A program made the position numbers and the translations under genes. This document shows, piece by piece, positions 56,201-64,000 of a stretch of DNA of 64,000 nt; position 1 is the stretch's first letter, and each line of letters begins with the position of its first letter. The stretch lies in NCBI GenBank assembly GCA_000708835.1, contig DF237142.1, positions 3,810 through 67,809 of the forward strand. The letters run 5' to 3'. The notes below the pieces were generated by a model that made no database searches, was not told the DNA's origin, and saw only the letters and a program-made list of their open reading frames with translations. The DNA is from Klebsormidium nitens (taxonomy: Eukaryota > Streptophyta > Klebsormidiophyceae > Klebsormidiales > Klebsormidiaceae).

Positions 56201-59200
56201 GCTCTTCAGGGGCCTCCTCAGGGGGGGTCTCCGGCTGCTTCCGCTTGCTCTGCAGTTTCGGGCGCTTAGGCGAGGGAGCCCCATTCACACCAGCAGAGAC
56301 AACTGGCGTTGGCTCAGCGTGAACAGCCACCTCGTCAGCACTTGCGCCTTCTACCCCGGCAGCCTCGCTTGACCCGACGGGGTTAACAGCGACCGGAGGG
56401 GTTTCCATTCCCACCTGTGACAGCAAGCCATCAATCTGCTCAAGAGGCGGCACTCCGTCCACCAGAATCTGCCTCTCCCCTTCTTCGTTCTCTCTGGCTT
56501 CTGAGGGCTGAGCCCCTCGCCTTGGGGACCCTAAACCAAACCAGCTCCTCCTTGGAACCCCCTCCTTCGGACCCCCTGCTTGCTCCCCCTCGGTTAGCTG
56601 ACTAACCCCCTCCAAACCCTCACCGTTTTGCAGCGAGCTCTTCTCCCCCTCAGCCTCACTGACAGCCCTTGCTTGCCCCGCCGTTCTGCTCCGCTCTTCT
56701 TTCACCGCCTTGTCAATCGCAGCCCGCTTTTCCCCTTCAGCCTTCCGTTCCGCATCTCTCACCGCTTTCTGGATTGCAGCGCCCCTTTCCTGATCGTACT
56801 TCGCTTTCGCTTCCTCTTTGGCCTTCTTGACCGCGTCCTTAACCTGCGCCTTAACTTCTCTCTCCACTCCCTTCTTCGACCCCTCGCTGACCCGCCTCTC
56901 CACCTCTTCTCTGTTTCGCACCTCCAGCTCACTAACCCGCTCCTTAAGCTGCGCGCTAACGCGCCGTTCCACTTCCAAGTCTACTCCTGCTAACCGCTCC
57001 TGTAACCGCACCGTTGCCCGTTCTTCTGCCCTGATCTCAGCCTCGCGTTCGAGATCTTTCACCCGCTTTTCTACCTCCGACTTTGCAGCCCGTTGCGTCG
57101 CCGCATCGGCGGTGAGCATCTTGGTTTGAAACTCTATCTCCAAAGAAGCTCGCGTCTCCTGCAACTCTAGTTGCATCGCGGCTCGCTCCTTATCTAACTG
57201 CGCCCTTGACGCCTGGAGAAGCGCTTCGCCCTTTGCTCTGTCCCCTTGCAGCTGCACAAATCAACAGAAGCCTTTCAGCAAAGTAGTCAAGAGAAAAGGA
57301 AGCAATTCAGCAAAGCAGTCAAGAAAATTGAGGTGCAATGGCAGAGAAAGAAGGTTTTAAGAGAGCGTCAAGCTGGCCCTGTGACTATCCGAAGGAGTGT
57401 ACCCAGCCACGGTCGAGATCCTGCCTCCATTGAGATCCAAAGACAAACAAGTATACTGACGACCGATGTAGAAACCGTAGATTCTCCAGTTCAACAATGT
57501 GAACGGACCGAGAACGAGTGCAGACGAACTGACAGAAAGTAAGCCCTATAGCTGTTCAAGTCCACTTGAATAGTCCCTTCGCTTTCATCACGAAAGAACT
57601 ACAGTACAAAACAAGGCCCTCACGCCCCCTGAATCCTTCGACTCTAGGACCCAGGATCCGCAAAATCAGACGCAACAGAGGACAAAAGGGCCCACCTGCT
57701 GCAACTGCTTTGCCACGTCTGCCTCCGCTTGTCTCCTCTGGGCCTCCAACTCCTCCTTTTGCTGCCTAAGATTTTCGTCCGTGCCCGACTCTCGCAATAA
57801 CAGCTGCACGAAAAGAAGCCAACTTTTCAGTGGTTGGAAGTTAGCCTGCCGTCAACTGAAAAGAAACAAGGCTTTGCACACTGCACAGGCCATCGCAAGT
57901 CAGTGCTTGGATCAGTGCCCATGTTTGGCCCTCGATAATGGTTACAGTATCACAGCCAAAGAGAAGACTTCGCCTGCAACGAATATTCGATTCCTAACTA
58001 CGAACGCAAGGGTAACTTCTGTTGGTTACTTACTTGGCTCTTACATTCAAGCAGCGTGTTTGATCACTGAAGGGCTGACCGAACACACAAAGGGAGCGGG
58101 TTGCTTTTCTAAACAACCCATGGCACAATCAGATCTCGACCAGTGAGGAAATTTCGTTTGTCACACCACACAAACATAGCCCGAACTCAACCCACTGCAT
58201 TCAAAACGAAGGGAATCCAACATTTGCTGCTTCTTACCTCATGTTCCCTTGCCGCCAGATCCTTGTCTTTGCTGGCCAGCTGGCGAGTCTGCTCTTCCAA
58301 CTGCGCCTCCTTGTCAAGCAGTGCCGCTGCCTCCATTTCCAGCTGCGCTGCTTTCCTGAAGATGACGAAACAAATCGCTTACATCAGCGTTGGGGAGATA
58401 TGGGGCACCACGACATGGGCTCGACCACTACGACATAGTATCTCTGAATCGTGTGCTTCAGGTTTTGAAAGTACGTACGGCCCCTCAGGCAGAGAAGCAA
58501 GACACGAATCTGAACGCCAGTCCCCTCCCTGTATTCCTCACGCGTTGAAAAATCCGTCTTTTCTTGTTGAAAATGTCCTCACCGCTGAATCCAGGGGTCC
58601 CTCTGATTTCCGCACAGAGTGAATCGCGGATACCTTTCCCAACCCCGAAAGAAGACCAGACTTGTAAAATGCAGAATTAAGAGAATACTGAGAACCTTCC
58701 ACCAGGCCAAAGAAACGGCACCCGTTCTCCATGTGGACTGCGAGAACTTCGCCATGAACTGGCCCTAAACAAGCGTTGTAGGTTGACCACTTGTGACACA
58801 TGACCAGAATAAGACCAACCTTCAGGGCACAAGAAAAAGAGAAACGCACTTCTCAGCCTGTTCCCTCTCCAAGACGTCCTCCCCCTTCCGCCTTTCCAGC
58901 GCTGCCCTCTCGCTCTCCAGCATCTGTGCCCTCCCTTTAAGCTGCTTCTCTAACTTCCCCAGATCTTCCTCCTTCTTTTGCACTGCCTCTTCCTTCTCTT
59001 CTAGACCCGCCTGCCTCTCCCGCAGAGCTTTTGCCCCCTCCTCTAGTTCCTTTGCAGAGCTCTCGGCTGTTGACTCAAATGCTTGCACTGCCGCTTCCCT
59101 AGCGTCTATTTCTTTGACACGCGCGTCGATCTTCGCCTCAATACGCTGCCACTCGCTTTCTTGCTCCGCCAGACGAGCCCGCTCCTCATTCATAGACTGC

Positions 59201-62200
59201 ACAGAGAGATTTGCAAGCTCTTGAGACAGAGATGGAATCAGAGATCCTGAACTGCTCGGTCAAGGAATGCAATCTGCTTGGACAAAGTCAACTTGGCACA
59301 GAAGCAAGAAGGAATATGAGCTCTGAAGTTCGTGCAACTCTTGTTTGTGCATTTGACTTGGAAGCCTCAAGGGCCCTATTTTCTTCCGTTTTTGCAAGCT
59401 CTCCCGGTGGGGAGCGTGTTTCAACAGGAAGAAGAGAGAACCATTGGCACAAACACGTACAGACCACTTTTGAGTGCAGATGGCACTTCCATTTTTTAGC
59501 ATGTAACTTCAATCCTTCGTGCTGGTCGTAAAGCCATAATCCTGAATTCAAATCAAAAAAGCAATGACATTGTGGGGGAGTGAGAACCTGACTGATGGGC
59601 TTCCCCGAGCTCTGTTCCACTATGCAACATGACTTGCCTACGAACCGAATCTATCACACTCCAAAAAAGGTGTCGCTCCCCAAGGATCTGAAAGACCAAT
59701 TTCCCATGAGAAAACTCACCTTTTGTTGCTCGCGGAGGTCTGCCTCCGTCCTCAGCATCTCGCGCTTCTCGTCCCCCAGTAACTTCTCCCGCTGATCCAG
59801 ATCTTGGTCGCGCTTGTTCGCGTCCTCCTGCTTTCTTTCCAGCTCATCTTGGGACATCTGAAGCGCCTTCTCCTGCGCAGCCAAGCTGTCCTCCTTCACG
59901 CTGATCTCAGCCTTGCGAGTGGACATGTCGTGTTCGGCAGCCTCCTTCTCTGCTCTGCGAGGGGGACAAAAAAGCCGTTGTGAACTGATGCACTCGGTTG
60001 CAGAAGTCAAAGAAGCGGGGTTCCAATGTCTATTGGGCAGCGCTAATACTATCAAAACGCGGGCTGCGAACCATCTTCAACTCTTTCAAAACGTCCTAAG
60101 TGCCAAACCTGATGGTATTATAAAACCGATTGAAAACTGCTGAGAGTTCACTTTCTGTTGCCTTGCTTTGCAGTTGCAAAGCTTGATTGTGTCTGTCGCC
60201 CCTCCATAAACATCCGCATGGCCACTCACTGCATCTCCTTCTGCATCTGCTCGCGCTCGCCCTCCACACTTCGCCGCAGAGCTTCGACCCTCAGTTCCTC
60301 CTCTTCTCGTTCCCGTCCCAGCTTCTTTCTCTCCTCTTCTAGTTCTCCCTCCACCTTTCTCTTCCTCTCCGCAAGCTTGATTCCCTTCTCTGTCAGTTCC
60401 CGCTTGCCAGCATTCAGCGCTGCTTCCCCCTCATTCAGCGCCTTCTCTCGGCTAGCTGCGTCATCCTCCCTCTCCGCCAATCCACGCAGTTTCCCGTCTA
60501 GCTCACTCTCCCTGACTTTAAGCCCCTCTTCTAGTTGCTGTGCCCCCTTCAGATCCCTGGCGGCCTTCTCGAACAGTTCTTCCGAGCGCTCACGGTCCTT
60601 AACGGCTCCCGCCTCTAGTTCTTGTGCCCGGGCCAACCGCTCTCGGGAGCTCTTCTCCTCTGCTTGCAGCTTGGCATGCATCTCTTCCAGCGACTGTTTC
60701 AGCTGCACACACCGATCACGACACATCAATGCCTGACTTTGAAATACTTCATCACGTTTGGCTGTAGTGCGAGTCTACTTTGTAAATTTTGACCGACTGA
60801 AGCCCGTGGTAAGAGTCGGATCAATCAACCGTTCTCTTCGTGGACCTGCAGGGATTGCGGGCTATTATGCACAGCTTGCTCCATGTGTGACAAGATGGCT
60901 CCTTAAGAGCATAACATCATTCTCTTTTCATCGCACTAACCCAAACCCCCCCAAAACCCCCCCCAAAATCCCCGCTCGATAACTACTCCTTTGTTCCACA
61001 ATGTTGACACCACATCACTTGCAACACATTGGCATCAACTTCGCCCCAAAGAATATGAAGAGTTACCGGCATCATGCCTCTATTCCCCAATGTTAAACAG
61101 AAGCTGCTCATGTTGCCCTTCATGGTAAGGATATTGTACGAAAGGCAGTACTTCGTAAGTGCAAAGCACTCACAGAAACAACCCACGAAAGAAAGCAAAG
61201 CAACAACAGACTCAAAACAGAAAACAACCTTAGAGCCATAAGAAACAGAACAGAGAGGATGAGAAGTATCGCAGCTATGCGCACATCAGCAATGACCGTC
61301 CGCTCTGCCTTGAGGCTGGCCCGCAGCCCGTCCTCTCGTCTGGTGACATCATCCAGTGCTAGCTGAAGGCTGCGGCCCTCCTTTTGCAGCTCCTCCCTCG
61401 TCCTTTGCAGCGCTTTTTCCAGCTCATCGATCTGGGGCTTGCATTTCTTGTGCTCCAGGATGAGGACGCCCAGATTGTAGCGGTAATCTGCCAGCTGCAA
61501 ATGAGAGGAGCTACGCCTAATTCAAATCGTTCTATTCTTGTGGACCACAATCCCACGAGGATTTTCGCTGAAAACAATGGGGCGAAGCAGACCAAGGCTC
61601 CGATGCGACTGCTGTTTCAAGGGCACAGAGCAAGGAAGGTCCAACAATGTTAACGCTATAATAGGTTACTCCGGTTCCAACCAAAGTAACGATTTCAGGG
61701 ACAGTGATGATGAAGACAAATCCACTACTGCACGCTGAGGTTCCCGGACTGATTCAGAGGGTTTCAATCTGAAAGACTTTCCACAGCATGTGGATTGGTG
61801 GTCAATGAAGGACTCAAAAAAGGGTAACATCACAGATCTCCTCTGTATGGAAACAAACGACATGATCTGCTCAGGATTGAAACAACCGAGAAAGGCTTTT
61901 CTTTTCACCACTGCATTTGGACGGATCACCATAACTATTCTCAGAATTACCCCCCTGGACTACGCAGTATTCTGATTGATGCTTCGTTACTAAAAAATAA
62001 GCAGATTCTGACAGATTATTGTCTTCAAACAGCCTACAAAGCTGCTATAAGGGCACACCACCCTAGATTCTGGATGCAAAGCGACCCCAACTCTTACTGA
62101 AATTACGTATAAGCAACAGATAAGTTCTTCATCATCAGCCAGATCAAAACAACCCACTCACACAACATACAGAGAATTTCGTCATCTGTAAGTAGCGAAC

Positions 62201-63193
62201 GCTCTAAAAACTCTGCATGATCAATGAAAGACTGACTCGATGACTTTGCTAAGGCATGCACATTCAAACGGAGTTGCTCGCTCTGTTTCCATCAGAAGCC
62301 CCATTCATAAAAGCAATATTGCCCATAATCGATGAGAGGTTCCACTGGTCTGATACAGAAGCTCTGGATAATCATCGATCTCAAGAAACCCATACACTCC
62401 GTAACTCACAACCAGGGAATATCACCATGCACGAAAGGTTGCTTCAAAAGCTAAAGAACCCTACCTCTCTTTCCACATCGTCAAGCTGCCGTTGCAGCTC
62501 TTCCTTCTCCCTTCTTACAAGCACCTCCTCGTCCAGAGCCCCCGCCCCTCGGAACCTCCTCCAGACCTCTTCCTCACCACTCGGATTAACCGCCGTGAGA
62601 GCACGCTCTGTATTCTCTTCCCTGCGGTCCACAGACACTCCGACAGACTCGTTGACAGCTGTCCAGACACGAATCGATCGGGCCGCCTCCCTTGCATGCA
62701 ATTCCTCTGCAAGGATGGCTGTACCAGGGGAGTCAAACATAGCACGCCTGCCCGGCGCATTGTCCCTCATCTGCGAACGTTCCGAGTTTCTGGAAGTACC
62801 AGCTAAGCCAGTGTCTGAAACCTTCCCATCGTCTGGCCGGAGTGGGACTGCATTGCTATCAGGGCCGTTACCATCAACTGCACCGCCATCCCTCCTCATT
62901 CCTCCATCGAATGGTGCGGGTTGTGCCTTGTCCGCTTGCTGGGCATCCAAGGTGCGACGGACTCTGGAACTTTCAGCTGCCGCATTTCCCTGTGCTTGCT
63001 CATTCAAAGCACCTCTTGCTTCAGAGGAAGGCCTTTCAAAGTCCATGAATCGCCTCGGCACGGCCGCTGGCGTCGCCTCTTCCCCACCTGGAACTACACT
63101 GAATCGCGAGGGGCCAGGGGTCCTGAAGTCTGTTCTGCCAGGCGTCTTTGCGCGCAGCGAGCTGCGCCTTCCACCGCTAGAAAACATCTTCAC
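53227..63193 (-). CDS. CRWN: CRWN/NMCP nuclear lamina-like coiled-coil protein
   Basis: Plant nuclear-matrix constituent protein that forms the lamina-like layer under the inner nuclear membrane and sets nuclear shape. Exons in coding order: 63193-62465, 61494-61285, 60702-60230, 59954-59720, 59196-58850, 58355-58238, 57803-57696, 57251-54932 and 54572-53227. Phases agree, giving about 1,961 aa, far longer than the roughly 1,000-1,200 aa usual in land plants. A basic, proline- and glycine-rich head (SSGGRRSSLRAKTPGR) precedes the family's rod start, LADYRYNLGVLILEHKKC, then LDDVTRREDGLRASLKAER. Coiled coil continues to about residue 980. The extra length is a disordered tail with nuclear-signal-like clusters (GSKRKAPES, PKRGKVKRRVKQ) and an acidic stretch. 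The last residues, RRYNLRKSTL, match the RYNLR motif ending many CRWN proteins. Donors of exon 2 (GAT/GTGCGC) and exon 5 (AA/GTGCGT) are weak. ATG 63187 (MFSSGG) is an alternative start. Confidence 0.85.
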
Positions 63194-64000
63194 CCCCTGC
63201 CAAGACCCGCAACCTTCAAAGGCGATTGCTGGCTGTCAAGCTACAGCCTAGCTATGGCCGCGCCCTAGCAGACACACATGAACATCCGCCCTTCGAGATG
63301 CTCTGCGAATGGCTCCAGAGCGGCGAGAGCCCTGGCATGCCTGGCGAGCGTGGTGACTTGACACCTGATTCCCTGTGGACCAGCCCAGACCAATTTGAGA
63401 GGAGAGATTGAATTCATGGTGTCATGTCAGACACGAGAGAAACGGCAGATCAGCAAACGGTCATATTTCCTCGAGGTCGAGTGATGCTTTAACCCGATCC
63501 AGGCCTGTCGACTTGACTTGCTATTCCCCGGCTCGCGAACGTGTTTCAAAAGATCGCCGTCGAAGAGGTTATCTTAACAGATCATTTCGTATTGCTAACC
63601 CATCTAACCCGGCTACCTGCAAGGCGACGCGAGGCTCTTGAGTTTTGAGCAAGACGCGAAAATCCGAGCTGTAAAATGAGAGAGAGAAGACGAAGCTCCC
63701 AGCTTCAGCTGATTGCATGAAAGCTGTTGAAGGAAGAAAGTTGCGGCTACATTATTGCATAGAAGCCATCTGCCAGCTTCCCCCGGGGCCACTCCGGATA
63801 GGCTGGTAACATATCACTACATGCATAGCAAGTTAAGAAGGGCCGGAGCTGGATTGTCAACGCTGCTGCATGACTGGGTTCGAGGGCGTCAAGAATCAAA
63901 TGTGTTCCTTAAGAACAGGTGAGATCGATCAGTCGGAGCTTAAGCGTAGCCTACTTTCCAAATCAGTGTACCACCTCGCTGCAAAAACATATCAGAGCCG
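63194..64000. other. Region upstream of CRWN
   Basis: Should contain the CRWN promoter and leader. I see no coding exon, RNA gene or clear repeat. Confidence 0.4.

Noticed and set aside
62256-63251. 331-codon open frame on the + strand
   Set aside because: Antisense to CRWN exon 1, which has family motifs and matching phases. Its length comes from codon composition of the real gene.
1-64000. CRISPR arrays, rRNA genes, prokaryotic operons
   Set aside because: None seen. All genes are intron-split eukaryotic genes, and the tandem repeats found are exon-edge copies or inverted repeats.

Overview
This is nuclear DNA from a eukaryote. The genes are split by many GT-AG introns, exons join in consistent phase, and long gaps lie between genes. 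The gene set points to a streptophyte (charophyte-grade) green alga. A plant-type nuclear lamina protein (CRWN/NMCP) and a plant-type U-box protein carrying a WRC zinc finger sit beside BBOF1, a gene of cells with motile cilia or flagella. A filamentous alga of the Klebsormidium type with flagellate zoospores would fit; this is inference. All exon models were built by hand from splice sites, reading phase and family resemblance.

Layout. 1-3799: no convincing gene. 3800-12680 (+): PUB62-like U-box/WRC protein in 11 exons. 14197-20137 (-): BBOF1-like coiled-coil protein in 8 exons, convergent with the U-box gene. 20138-22652: a divergent intergenic region with a MITE-like element and palindromes. 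22653-26148 (+): a proline-rich vWA-domain protein. 27639-36460 (+): a RICTOR homologue of about 1,733 aa in 8 exons, the defining subunit of TOR complex 2. 36461-38454: an intergenic region holding a 605-bp terminal-inverted-repeat element. 38455-42935 (-): a second vWA gene with the same exon phases and nearly the same exon lengths as the first. 44716-50555 (+): a GT71 (MNN1-type) mannosyltransferase with a 33-nt microexon. 51984-52731 (-): a small unrecognised two-exon gene (105 aa). 53227-63193 (-): a CRWN/NMCP nuclear lamina-like protein of about 1,961 aa in 9 exons. 63194-64000: nothing recognised.

Two things stand out. First, a well-preserved RICTOR gene in what looks like the plant lineage, where land plants are described as lacking TORC2. 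Second, introns of at least three unrelated genes (GT71, BBOF1, U-box) carry degenerate tandem copies of the neighbouring exon edge with its splice site. In the GT71 gene there are about seven copies with a period near 120 bp. This suggests a recurring process of local exon-edge duplication that expands introns and creates decoy or alternative exons.

The genes do not form one pathway. They cover TOR signalling (RICTOR), ubiquitin ligation (U-box), nuclear architecture (CRWN), cilium polarity (BBOF1) and Golgi glycosylation (GT71).
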